Source: Polyangium spumosum | Lineage (GTDB): Bacteria; Myxococcota_A; Polyangia; Polyangiales; Polyangiaceae | DNA length: 64,000 nucleotides | Assembly: GCF_009649845.1 (NCBI RefSeq) | Contig: NZ_WJIE01000001.1 | Location: 372,001-436,000 of the forward strand | Direction of reading: 5' to 3' | In this document: positions 27,355 to 35,624 of the stretch, piece by piece | Layout of the letters: each line of letters begins with the position of its first letter | Numbering within the stretch: position 1 is the first letter of the stretch | Position numbers and translations under genes: made by a program | Notes under the pieces: generated by a model | What the model saw: only the letters and a program-made list of their open reading frames with translations | Databases searched by the model: none | What the model was told of the DNA's origin: nothing

Positions 27355-28992
27355 TCAGCCCCACGGATCCACGACATCTCCACCACCGCCCGGCTTCTTC
27401 TTCGTCGTCGTGGTGGGCGGCGGCGTCGGCGTGGTCGCAGGCGCGGTCGCTGTGGGCGGCGAGCTCGTGCTCTTCAACGTGCCGCCGGTCGTCCACGGGC
27501 GCACCACCGCGGTCTGCGCGCCCGTCGGAGGCGCCGTGGCCTGCGTCGCGGTCGGCGCCGGATCCTCCGTCGCGACCGCGGGCGGCGTCGTCGGCGTCGG
27601 CGTCGGCGCGGGCGTCGCGACGACGGCCGGCGTGGTCGGCGTCGCGGGCGCCGTGACCGTGGGCGTCGTGGGCGCGTTGGGGGAGGCGTTCGTCGCCGTC
27701 GTCCCTGCCGCGTTTGGCGCGGGCGGCGGCTGGATCGCGAGATACGCGACGACGCCGAGCGCGATCACCGTCGCCGCGGCGAGCACCACGACGAGCGGCC
27801 CACGCGCCCCGGCCGCGGCGGGCGCCTCTTGTTTCGCCACGCGCGGCGGTCCGATCGCCTGGCCTTCCTCGCCGAACGTGAGGTCGCCGGACTGCGGGAT
27901 GAGCCCCATCGCCTCTTCGAGCGCCGCCGCGAGCTCCGCCATCGTGGCGAACCGCTCGGCCGGGTTCTTCGCGAGGCAACGGTTGATGATGTCGCCGAGC
28001 GGCCCGATCTGCGTGGGATCGGGGACACGTTGCTCGACAGGCACGGCGGCGCCGTGGATGTGCTGATCGAGCACGCCCTTGAAGCTGTCGGCCTCGAAGG
28101 GCACGCGCCCGGTCAAGCACTCGTACATGATCACGCCGAGCGCGTAGATGTCGGTGCGGTGATCGACGGGTTGCCCCATCGCTTGCTCGGGGCTCATGTA
28201 GTGCGGCGTGCCGAAGATGATGCCCTGGCGCGTGACGCGGCTCGTCCCCGCGATCTTCGCGAGGCCGAAATCGAGCAGCTTCACGAACTCGCGATCACCG
28301 CTGCGGACCAGGAAGACGTTGTCCGGCTTGAGGTCGCGATGAATGACGCCCGCCTCGTGCGCGGACGCGAGCCCGAGCGCGCACTGGAGCCCGATCGCCG
28401 CCGTGCGATCCGCCGGCAGGATCCGCTCGCTGCGCAGCACGCTCGCGAGCGAGCTGCCCGTGAGCAGCTCCATCACGAAATACGGCACCTTCGAGCTGAG
28501 CGGCGCGCTCTTGTCCGGCACGACCTCGCCGAAGTCGCTCACCGCCACGATGTTCGGATGGCCGATCGCCGCGGCCGCCTTCGCTTCCTGGATGAACCGC
28601 GTGACGATCTGCGCGTCACGCGCGATATCGGCGCGTAATACTTTGAGCGCAAACCTTCGACCGAGCGTGGTGTGCCGGACCTCGTACACCGAGCCCGTGC
28701 CGCCCTCGCCGAGCACCGACACCACCTCGTAACGCGCGTCGATGATCTGGCCGATCAGCGGGTCGGCGTTCGGGTTCCAGTCCGGCGCGTCGATGAGCGC
28801 GTCGCCGTCGTACGGGCAGAAGCGCACCTCGCCGGAGAAGCACTTGTCGCACGCCGGACAGCGCCGGGCGCGCGCCCGCTTTTGCTTGCTGTCCGTCACG
28901 AGCGATGCGTCCACGGCGGCTCCGTTCGAGTCGCGGGGGGGCAAAGGCGAAGGCGCCTGAGCTTCGTTCCCTATACGGATGGTTCGCGCCAC
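27355..28992 (-). CDS. Serine/threonine protein kinase with N-terminal zinc ribbon
   Basis: 545 residues from a GTG at 28992. Residues 44-63 form a zinc-ribbon-like motif ([19 protein letters not shown]). The kinase domain (about 88-350) has [12 protein letters not shown], the Lys in [26 protein letters not shown] and a SPEQ motif, all expected active residues. One membrane segment ([20 protein letters not shown]) near 400 precedes a Pro/Thr/Ala-rich tail with DPWG at the end. A second in-frame GTG before the zinc ribbon is possible. It is probably cotranscribed with the receiver/PATAN gene. Zinc ribbons before myxobacterial kinases are common, but their role is unknown. Confidence 0.93.
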   Translation of the reverse strand: MARTIRIGNEAQAPSPLPPRDSNGAAVDASLVTDSKQKRARARRCPACDKCFSGEVRFCPYDGDALIDAPDWNPNADPLIGQIIDARYEVVSVLGEGGTGSVYEVRHTTLGRRFALKVLRADIARDAQIVTRFIQEAKAAAAIGHPNIVAVSDFGEVVPDKSAPLSSKVPYFVMELLTGSSLASVLRSERILPADRTAAIGLQCALGLASAHEAGVIHRDLKPDNVFLVRSGDREFVKLLDFGLAKIAGTSRVTRQGIIFGTPHYMSPEQAMGQPVDHRTDIYALGVIMYECLTGRVPFEADSFKGVLDQHIHGAAVPVEQRVPDPTQIGPLGDIINRCLAKNPAERFATMAELAAALEEAMGLIPQSGDLTFGEEGQAIGPPRVAKQEAPAAAGARGPLVVVLAAATVIALGVVAYLAIQPPPAPNAAGTTATNASPNAPTTPTVTAPATPTTPAVVATPAPTPTPTTPPAVATEDPAPTATQATAPPTGAQTAVVRPWTTGGTLKSTSSPPTATAPATTPTPPPTTTTKKKPGGGGDVVDPWG

Positions 28993-29172
28993 TGAACAAC
29001 TCTAACCGAGGAACCGGCAGGCCGCGTCCTCAAAATGGTCGAATACCCCGGGGACAAACCGTGGAGTGGAGTGGAGCGGCTCGACACCTGCCCCCCCGCC
29101 GCCCGGCCCCGAGATCCACGGTATCAACCCGCAGCCGTGTCGGGCAACCTTCTCGAAGCGCCTCGACCCTTT

Positions 29173-29215
29173 CGAAAAATGAAACACGAGCGCCCGCGGA
29201 TCCACGGGCGCTCGT
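29173..29215 (-). terminator. Rho-independent terminator of the SPFH gene
   Basis: A perfect 11-bp stem (ACGAGCGCCCG 29186-29196, CGGGCGCTCGT 29205-29215) with an 8-base loop. On the minus strand it is followed by GTTTCATTTTTC. The remainder of the gap 28993-29172 shows no ORF. Confidence 0.75.
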
Positions 29216-29240
29216 ATCTCCGTCGAGGCCGGCAGGCCGC

Positions 29241-30389
29241 TCAGATCTCTTCGAGGATCTTCGCCTTGCGGGCGTTGAAATCCTCGTCGCTGATGAGGCC
29301 CTGCTGCTTGAGCGACGCGAGCTTCTGCAGCCGCGCCTCCACGCTCTGCGCGCCGGCCGCCTGCTGCGGCTGCTGCGGCTGCTGCGGTTGCTGTGGCTGG
29401 GCGTACGGCTGCTGGAACTGCGGCTGCATCATGTTGTGCGCCATGCCCATGCCGATCGCGGCCTGCGCGCCGAGCTGCGCGACGCCCGTGCTCCCGCCGC
29501 CCTTCGCCATGCCCTCGCCAGCGCCCATCATCGCCTGCCCCGCCGCGTAGTTGTTCCACGCCGGCGAGCCCGCGAGGTTCTGCACGTACCGCGCGTCCTG
29601 CTGGAACTTCTGATCGAGCTGGAACTGCTGCGCCCGCGCCGTGTCCGCCGCGATGCCCACGCCGCGACGCGCCTCGGCCCGCGCCTTGTTCGCCTCCGTC
29701 AGGCGCTTCTGGTCGTCGGCCGCGAAGTTGATGTTGAAGTTGCCGATCTGCAGGATCTTGACGCCGATCTCGTCGAGGTTCGGCGCGGACTGCTGGATGC
29801 GCCCCGAGATCTCCATGCTCATGCCGCCGAGGTTGAGCAGGCTCTTGCCCGTCTGCGCGCACATCTGGCCGATGACCGTCTTCACGCTCATGAAGAACAG
29901 GCCCTTGATCCAGTTCAGGATCAGGTCGTTGTCCTGCGCGCCGGCCGCCTGGCCGTGGTAGCCGATGACGAACCTCACCGGGTCCGTCACGACGAGCGAG
30001 AACTCGCCGAAGATGCGCGGCGTGACGAACTCGTAGAGGATCGGATCCTCCATCGACTCGAGCGGGCCGCCGAACGGGACGCTCCGGATCGGCTGCATCT
30101 TCACGAAGTAGATCTCCGCGATGAAGACGTCGCCGCCCGTGAAGCTGTTGATGAGGTTGTTCAGGAACGGGATGTTCTGCGTCTGCAGCGTGTGACGCCC
30201 AGGCGGCAGGTAACCCACGTACTTGCCGTCCTTGAAGAACAACGCGCACTCGTCGCTGTCGACGGTGAGCTGCGACCAGAACGGGACGTTCTGATCCGGG
30301 TGCTTGTAGACGATGAGGTTTTTGAACCTATCGGGGCGCGCGATCATCATCTCGCGCACGCCACCCTTCACGAAATCCATGATCCCCAT
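29241..30389 (-). CDS. SPFH domain protein with C-terminal SHOCT domain
   Basis: 382 residues. The ATG at 30389 has GGGAG 6 bases upstream. Residues 1-240 are an SPFH/band-7-like domain of the YdjI (virion-core-like) type: YKHPDQNVPFWSQLTV, ALFFKDGKYVGYLPPGRHTL and IQIGNF-like strands (GVKILQIGNFNINFA). A helical region follows, then a Gly/Met/Gln-rich part with QQP repeats. The end is a SHOCT helix pair (LQKLASLKQQGLISDEDFNA). There is no membrane segment, so it is likely a cytosolic, membrane-associated scaffold that forms oligomers. Its role in myxobacteria is unknown; relatives are linked to membrane stress. Confidence 0.88.
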   Translation of the reverse strand: MGIMDFVKGGVREMMIARPDRFKNLIVYKHPDQNVPFWSQLTVDSDECALFFKDGKYVGYLPPGRHTLQTQNIPFLNNLINSFTGGDVFIAEIYFVKMQPIRSVPFGGPLESMEDPILYEFVTPRIFGEFSLVVTDPVRFVIGYHGQAAGAQDNDLILNWIKGLFFMSVKTVIGQMCAQTGKSLLNLGGMSMEISGRIQQSAPNLDEIGVKILQIGNFNINFAADDQKRLTEANKARAEARRGVGIAADTARAQQFQLDQKFQQDARYVQNLAGSPAWNNYAAGQAMMGAGEGMAKGGGSTGVAQLGAQAAIGMGMAHNMMQPQFQQPYAQPQQPQQPQQPQQAAGAQSVEARLQKLASLKQQGLISDEDFNARKAKILEEI

Positions 30390-30579
30390 GTCGAGCTCCC
30401 TGCTCTCCGCCCGCGAGAGCGGGACGGACGCCTTGCCATGTCGCGCGAGAACCCGCTCGTGGCAGGCCCGCTTCCCATGGCTCGAACTTTTCGCCGCGAC
30501 GGACCGCGGCGCCTCAGAGAATAATGCCGAGCACGGTCTGCAGCAATGACAAGCCGGCCGGAAGTGCCCGAGGTCCCTC

Positions 30580-31698
30580 ATGGTTGCCCCGATCGACACA
30601 AGCTCCCTCCCGGGCCCGGCGCAAAAGCTCGTCGACCCGAGCGCGCCGCCGAAGCTGCAAGAGCTCGCCGCGCGCGGCGTCGCCCCGGGCCTGAGACCCG
30701 CCGACGCCCTCGCCGTCGTGGTGCTGCTCGCGAAGAGCGAGCGCCCCGAGGTCGCCACGACCGCCCGCGCCACGCTCGCCGCCCTGCCCCCGCCCCTGCT
30801 CGCCGGCGCGCTCGGCAGTGAGCTCCACCCCGCCGTGATCGACGCCCTCGCGAGGGCCTACGTCGCTCGGGTCGACGTGCTCGAGAAGCTCGTCACGATG
30901 CCGCGCGTCGATCTGGAGACGATCGAGCACCTCGCGCGCGCAGGCAGCGAGCTCGTCACCGAGCTCGTGGCCACCAACGAGGCGCGCCTGCTCGCCCACC
31001 CGCGGCTGATCGAGCAGCTCTACATGAACCGGGCGACGCGCATGTCCACGGCCGATCGCATCGTGGACCTCGCGCGGCGAAACGGCCTCGAGCTCAGCGG
31101 GATCCCCGCCTTCCGCGAGGCCGCCGCGGCGCTCGAGGGCGAGCTCATCCCCGAGCCCTCCGACGAGCCCACGCCCGACGACATCCTCTTCGCCGAGACC
31201 GCCGCCCTCGCCGACACCCTCGCCGCGCCCACGCCCGAGGACACGCACGAGGCGAGCGACGAGGGCGCCGAGACCGTAAAGCCCAAGTTCAAGCCGCTCT
31301 ACAAGCTCATCGCCGACATGAGCATCAGCCAGAAGGTGCGGCGCGCGCAGCTCGGTTCGAAGGAGGAGCGGCTCCTGCTCGTGCGGGATCGGAGCCGGCT
31401 CGTGGCGAGCGCGGTCGCGAGGAGCCCGATGCTGCAGGAGGACGACGTCAACCTCATCACGAAGAACAGGAACGTCTCCGAGGAGGTGCTGCGTATCCTC
31501 GGCGCGAACGCCGAGTGGCTGAAGAGCTACACGATCAAGCGCAACCTCGTGGAGAACCCGAAGACGCCGCTCTCCGTGTCGACGCGCCTGATCCCGCTCC
31601 TGCGCGACGCCGACGTCCGCCAGCTCGCCAAGAGCAAGAACGTCACCGCGGCCATCCAGGAGGCCGCGCGAAGGCACCTCGACCGGAAGAAGCATTGA
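30580..31698 (+). CDS. Helical protein of unknown function (HEAT/DUF2336-like)
   Basis: 372 residues from the ATG at 30580. No signal peptide or membrane segment. Two blocks of paired helices (about 20-180 and 225-372) are separated by an acidic linker (PSDEPTPDDILFAE). The C-terminal block contains regular short units such as ARSPMLQEDDVNLITKNRNV and NPKTPLSVSTRLIPLLRDAD, which resemble HEAT-like repeats. No catalytic motif was recognised. It is divergent from the SPFH gene with 190 bases between, and lies 20 bases upstream of the NikR-like gene, so the three genes to 32905 may be one operon. Confidence 0.72.
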   Translation: MVAPIDTSSLPGPAQKLVDPSAPPKLQELAARGVAPGLRPADALAVVVLLAKSERPEVATTARATLAALPPPLLAGALGSELHPAVIDALARAYVARVDVLEKLVTMPRVDLETIEHLARAGSELVTELVATNEARLLAHPRLIEQLYMNRATRMSTADRIVDLARRNGLELSGIPAFREAAAALEGELIPEPSDEPTPDDILFAETAALADTLAAPTPEDTHEASDEGAETVKPKFKPLYKLIADMSISQKVRRAQLGSKEERLLLVRDRSRLVASAVARSPMLQEDDVNLITKNRNVSEEVLRILGANAEWLKSYTIKRNLVENPKTPLSVSTRLIPLLRDADVRQLAKSKNVTAAIQEAARRHLDRKKH

Positions 31699-31718
31699 GC
31701 TGATACGGTGTGCGAACG

Positions 31719-32189
31719 ATGAGCGACCTCGTCCGCTTCGGCGTGGCCATGGACCGCGCGCTGCTCACCGAGTTCGATCGGCGCATCGCGGCGCTCGGCT
31801 ACGAGAACCGCTCCGAGGCCATCCGCGACCTCGTCCGCGCCGACCTCACCCGCGCCGCCTGGGACCGCGGCGCCGCCGTCGTCGCCACGCTCTCCGTCGT
31901 CTACAAACCCCACGTCCGCGCCGAGGTCCTGCGCCTCGCCGAGCCCGAGCCCGGCGAAGCCGAGCTGCTCGTCGCGAGCCAGCACGTGCGGATCGACCAC
32001 GATCGGTGCCTCGACACGATGATCCTGCGCGGCCACGCCGAGAGCCTCGCGAGCCTCGCCGGCAAGATCGCCGGCACGAAAGGCGTGCTCGCCTGCGAGC
32101 TCAACGTCACCGCCTCCGTGGCGGACGACACGAACGAGGCCCGCGTTTCCCCCTCACGAGACAGAGATCGAGACCAGGAGCAGGGATGA
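31719..32189 (+). CDS. NikR-like ribbon-helix-helix regulator with altered metal site
   Basis: 156 residues from the ATG at 31719. The N-terminus is a ribbon-helix-helix (LVRFGVAMDRALLTEFDRR, then YENRSEAIRDLVR). The C-terminal ACT-like domain has SVVYKPH and HVRIDHDRCLDTMILRGH. In E. coli NikR, as recalled, high-affinity nickel is held by His76, His87, His89 and Cys95. Here His89 and Cys97 align with His87 and Cys95, but the second His of the HXH is Arg91 and the residue aligned to His76 is not His. Nickel binding in the standard square-planar way thus looks unlikely. The C-terminal 20 residues are charged and unlike NikR. ATGA overlap with the next gene. Confidence 0.85.
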   Translation: MSDLVRFGVAMDRALLTEFDRRIAALGYENRSEAIRDLVRADLTRAAWDRGAAVVATLSVVYKPHVRAEVLRLAEPEPGEAELLVASQHVRIDHDRCLDTMILRGHAESLASLAGKIAGTKGVLACELNVTASVADDTNEARVSPSRDRDRDQEQG

Positions 32190-32905
32190 CGATCCCCCAC
32201 GATCCGAAGCGTATCCTCGTCGTCGGCGCCACCGGCAGGCTCGGCGTCGCCATCGCCAAGGCCCTCGTCCAGCGCGGCGACCGCGTCGCCATCACGGCCC
32301 GCAGCCAGCCGCGCCTCGACGCCCTCGCCGACGAGCTCACGCGCGAGCCCGGGAGTCGACCCACCATCGTCTGCGCCGACCTGCGCGACCGCGACGCGCC
32401 CGAGCGGATCGCGAGGGGCGTGCTCGAAGGAGGCCGCCTCGACGGCGTCATCCTCGCCTGCGGCCCCTTCCCGCACACGCCGCTCGAAAAGCTCTCGCGC
32501 GAGGACCTCGAGAACACGCTCACCGTGCACGCGGTCGCGCCGCTCTTGCTCGTGAACGCGCTCTCCGAGGAGCTCACGCGCGCCGAGGGCGCGGTCGTCG
32601 CGCTCGTCGACGCCGGCGTCACGCGCCCGTACCCGAACCACGTCGCCTACCTGACCGCGAAGGGCGCGCTGCAGACGGGCCTGCGCGCGCTCGCCGTCGA
32701 GCTCGCCCCGCAGGTGCGCGTCAACCTGCTCGCCCTCGGCATCGTCGCCGATCCCGAGGCCGACGCCGATCCGACGCGCCTGCATCGCCTCGCCGCCCGC
32801 TCGCCCCTCGGCCGATTCGGCACGCCCGCGGAGGTCGTGCACGCGGCGCTCGCGCTGCTCGACGCGACGTGGGCGACGGGCGAGATCTGGGGCGTCGGTC
32901 GGTGA
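32186..32905 (+). CDS. Short-chain dehydrogenase/reductase, pteridine-reductase-like
   Basis: 239 residues; ATG overlaps the NikR-like stop and is preceded by AGGAG. The NAD(P) motif is VVGATGRLGVAIAKAL. The active-site Tyr-X3-Lys is YLTAK. The usual Ser before it is replaced in LVDAGVTRPYP; this VDA arrangement and the following KGALQTGLRALAVELAP resemble pteridine reductases (PTR1/FolM), which lack the SDR Ser and use Asp-Tyr-Lys. It therefore may reduce dihydropteridines, supplying tetrahydrofolate or tetrahydromonapterin. Coupling to a metal-type regulator is unexplained. It is convergent with the SPOR gene with no gap. Confidence 0.82.
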   Translation: MTIPHDPKRILVVGATGRLGVAIAKALVQRGDRVAITARSQPRLDALADELTREPGSRPTIVCADLRDRDAPERIARGVLEGGRLDGVILACGPFPHTPLEKLSREDLENTLTVHAVAPLLLVNALSEELTRAEGAVVALVDAGVTRPYPNHVAYLTAKGALQTGLRALAVELAPQVRVNLLALGIVADPEADADPTRLHRLAARSPLGRFGTPAEVVHAALALLDATWATGEIWGVGR

Positions 32906-33736
32906 TTACGGCGTGGCGCTCTCGTCCTGGAGCTTCTGCGCCGCGTCCTTCTTCGGCGGCTCGACGATGAAGGTCACGAGGCGCTCCTTCGCCTCGAAGT
33001 CCTGCCGGTAGATCGTGGCCGAGTGCTTGTACTTGAAGGGCCCGATGCGCACGCGGTACCAGAGGCCGCGGCCCTTCACCATCGCGGGCTCGACGTAGGC
33101 GCGGTGGCCCCTCCGGCGGAGCGCGGCGGCGAACTTGTCGGCCTCCTGCTGCGTCTTGAACGAGCTCACCTGGAGCTGGTACTGCCCCGGCCCGCCGGCC
33201 TCCGCCGCCTCGGCTCCATCTTCCCGCGCGACGTGCTTCGCCATCTGCGTGAGCGTGTCGCGACCCGCGGCCGTCTCCGGCGGCGCCTGCAGGATGTGCT
33301 GCGCCGGCAGCGGCGAAGGCGGCAGCCTGTCGGCGACCGTCTCCGGCGGCGGCAGCGGCGCGAGCATCGCGGCGGCGTTCTCCGGCGGCGGTTGCTTCTG
33401 CGGGGAACGCACGGCCTCGAGCGCCGTCGTGTTCTTCGTGTCGGAGAGCATGCCCGGGAAGGTGATCTCGTGGCCGGAGAGGTCCGGCTTCTTGTCCACC
33501 TTCACGCCTGCTGGATGCGCCTTCGCCACGAGATCGCCGAGCGGATCCACGTTCGTCGGCTTCTCCTTCACGGGCGCGCGCAGCAGCGCCACGGCCGCGA
33601 ACATGATGCACGCGCCGCCGAGCGAGGCGAGCACCAGCGCCGAGGCGCGCGACGGGCGCGAGGCCGGATCGGCCTCCTGGATGTCCTCCAGGTCCTTGAT
33701 GGCCCCGCCGTCCCCGATGTCCGAACGTACGGTCAT
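32906..33736 (-). CDS. SPOR domain membrane protein
   Basis: 276 residues from the ATG at 33736. A short cytoplasmic N-terminus precedes one membrane segment at 33-52 (ALVLASLGGACIMFAAVALL). A Pro-rich periplasmic linker follows, then a SPOR domain at about 188-265 (YQLQVSSFKTQQEADKFAAA, GLWYRVRIGPFKYK). SPOR domains bind denuded peptidoglycan and bring proteins to the division septum, as in FtsN and DedD. Its ATG overlaps the argS stop by four bases, so it is translated with argS. A much longer open frame upstream on the same strand overlaps argS out of frame and is not used. Confidence 0.9.
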   Translation of the reverse strand: MTVRSDIGDGGAIKDLEDIQEADPASRPSRASALVLASLGGACIMFAAVALLRAPVKEKPTNVDPLGDLVAKAHPAGVKVDKKPDLSGHEITFPGMLSDTKNTTALEAVRSPQKQPPPENAAAMLAPLPPPETVADRLPPSPLPAQHILQAPPETAAGRDTLTQMAKHVAREDGAEAAEAGGPGQYQLQVSSFKTQQEADKFAAALRRRGHRAYVEPAMVKGRGLWYRVRIGPFKYKHSATIYRQDFEAKERLVTFIVEPPKKDAAQKLQDESATP

Positions 33737-35541
33737 GACGCTTCCTCTTCTTGCTCCGTTGCGGCGCTCTCGCCTTCGAGCTTGTGCATGCGCTCGAGCG
33801 CGGTGATCCCCGCGAGCTCGAGCCCCGCGGCGTACACCGTGCGGATCGCCTCGATCCAGAGCAGCCGCGCCTCGCTCTTCTGCCGATCCCACCTCTCCTG
33901 CCAGCCCGCCTCCGCCATCTGCGCGTCGAGCGGCAGGATGGTGTCGCCGTCCTTCTTGAGCCGCGTGAAGTAGCTCTGGAAGTCCTGCGAGAGCTCCTGC
34001 AGGTAAAACAGGATCCGGTGCGGCTCGCGCAGCGCCGCGGCCTCCGCCACGACGGCCGGGAAGCGCCCGAGGCGGCCGAGCATCGCGAGCTCGTCGGGGT
34101 GCTCGAGGCGCGCGGCGAGCGCGGGCGAGTGCCGAGGTACTTGGAGCCCAAACTTCTCCTGGGCGCGGCGCAGGATCGAGCAGAGGCGCGCGTAGCCGTA
34201 CTGCAGGTAGAAGACGGGGTTGTCCATCGAGGCCTTCTTGGCGAGCTCGATGTCGAGGTCGATCGTCGTGTCGCTGCGCCGCGCCAGGTAGAAGTAGCGC
34301 AACGCGTCGGCGCCGGCGCCCTTGCGCCGCGCGGCCTCGTCGATCTCGTCGACGATCTCCTCGATCGTCACGAGGTTGCCGAGCCGCTTGCCCATCCGGT
34401 AGGGCTTGCCGTCGCGCATGAGGTTCACGAGCTGGTAGAGCAGCACCTCGAAGCGCTCCTTCGGCAAGCCGAGCGCCGCGAGCGCGCCGCGCACCCGCGC
34501 CGTGTAGCCGTGGTGATCGGCGCCGAGCACGTTGATCAGCCGGTCGTAGCCGCGCGCGATCTTGTCCGCGTGGTACGCGATGTCGCTCGCGAAGTACGTG
34601 AAGTAGCCGTCGCTCTTCTTGACGACGCGGTCCTTGTCGTCGCCCTCGTCGGTGCTCTTGAAGAAGAGCGCGCCTTCGCGCTCCTCGAGGTAGCCCTTCG
34701 CGCCGAGCTCCGCGAGCGCCGCGCTCACCCGGCCCCAGCGGTGCAGGCTCTCCTCCGAGTACCAGCCGTCGAACTGGATCCTGAGCGACGCGAGCGTCTT
34801 CTTGATGCCCGGCAGCGCCTTCGAACCCGGCACGCCGTCGAGCATACGCGTCACGCACACGCGCGCGAGCTCGTCGACCTTGTCGTCCACGAGCAGCTCG
34901 GGGTGCACCTTCTGCAGCCAGGTGACGAGATCCACGAGGTAATCGTTTTTCCCGTAGCCCCCCTCGGGCGGCTCGCGGCCGAGCGCCACGGCGAGCACGC
35001 TCGCCGCGAGCAGCCGGATCTGGTTGCCGAAGTCGTTGATGTAGTACTCGCGCGTGACCCGGTGCCCCGCCGCCTCCAGGAGCGTCGCCACCGCGTCGCC
35101 GAGGATCGCGCCGCGCCCGTGCGAGATGAGCAGCGGGCCCGTCGGGTTCGCGCTGACGAACTCCACGAGCACCCGCTCGCCGAGCCCCGCCGGACCGCGC
35201 CCGAACGCCCGGCCCGCGGCCGACACGTCGCCGAGCACGCGCTGGTAGATCGCGGGCGAGAGCCGGAGGTTCAGGAAGCCCGGCCCGGCGATCTCCACCG
35301 CGCGGACGTCCGGCTCTTTGCCGAGGCGCTCGGCGAGCAACGTGGCGATCTCCCGAGGTGGCTTCTTCGCTGCCTTCTGGATCGCGAGGGCCGCGTTCGT
35401 CGCCAGGTCTCCGTGCTCGGGGCGCTTCGGGCGCTCCACCGAGAACGCCATCGACGTCACTTCCGCCGGCAGGACCCCACTGCCCGCCAGATCGGTGAGT
35501 GCACCCACCACGAGATTCCGAACTTGCTCTTCGACGCCCAT
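33733..35541 (-). CDS. argS: Arginine--tRNA ligase
   Basis: 602 residues. N-terminal Arg-tRNA additional domain (1-100), then the class I site: FVSANPTGPLLISHGRGAI carries the HIGH-like HGRG. YYINDFGNQIRLLA, GADHHGYTARV and the KMSKS-like MGKRLGNLVTIEEI follow in order. The C-terminal anticodon-binding DALR domain closes the protein (GYARLCSILRR). It charges tRNA(Arg) and is essential. It leads a two-gene unit with the SPOR protein. The final 15 residues are Glu-rich (ATEQEEEAS), a small extension beyond the usual Met/tail end. Confidence 0.97.
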   Translation of the reverse strand: MGVEEQVRNLVVGALTDLAGSGVLPAEVTSMAFSVERPKRPEHGDLATNAALAIQKAAKKPPREIATLLAERLGKEPDVRAVEIAGPGFLNLRLSPAIYQRVLGDVSAAGRAFGRGPAGLGERVLVEFVSANPTGPLLISHGRGAILGDAVATLLEAAGHRVTREYYINDFGNQIRLLAASVLAVALGREPPEGGYGKNDYLVDLVTWLQKVHPELLVDDKVDELARVCVTRMLDGVPGSKALPGIKKTLASLRIQFDGWYSEESLHRWGRVSAALAELGAKGYLEEREGALFFKSTDEGDDKDRVVKKSDGYFTYFASDIAYHADKIARGYDRLINVLGADHHGYTARVRGALAALGLPKERFEVLLYQLVNLMRDGKPYRMGKRLGNLVTIEEIVDEIDEAARRKGAGADALRYFYLARRSDTTIDLDIELAKKASMDNPVFYLQYGYARLCSILRRAQEKFGLQVPRHSPALAARLEHPDELAMLGRLGRFPAVVAEAAALREPHRILFYLQELSQDFQSYFTRLKKDGDTILPLDAQMAEAGWQERWDRQKSEARLLWIEAIRTVYAAGLELAGITALERMHKLEGESAATEQEEEAS

Positions 35542-35624
35542 CGTACGGGCGGATTAGTACCCCGAGGCCGCTCGGACCACCAACTTTCTGTCAACACATA
35601 CGCCTACATCGTGAGCCACGTACA

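Noticed and set aside
25328-28066. Long plus-strand frame over the receiver/PATAN and kinase genes
   Set aside because: Arg/His/Asp-rich translation typical of antisense frames in GC-rich DNA; the minus strand has clear domains.
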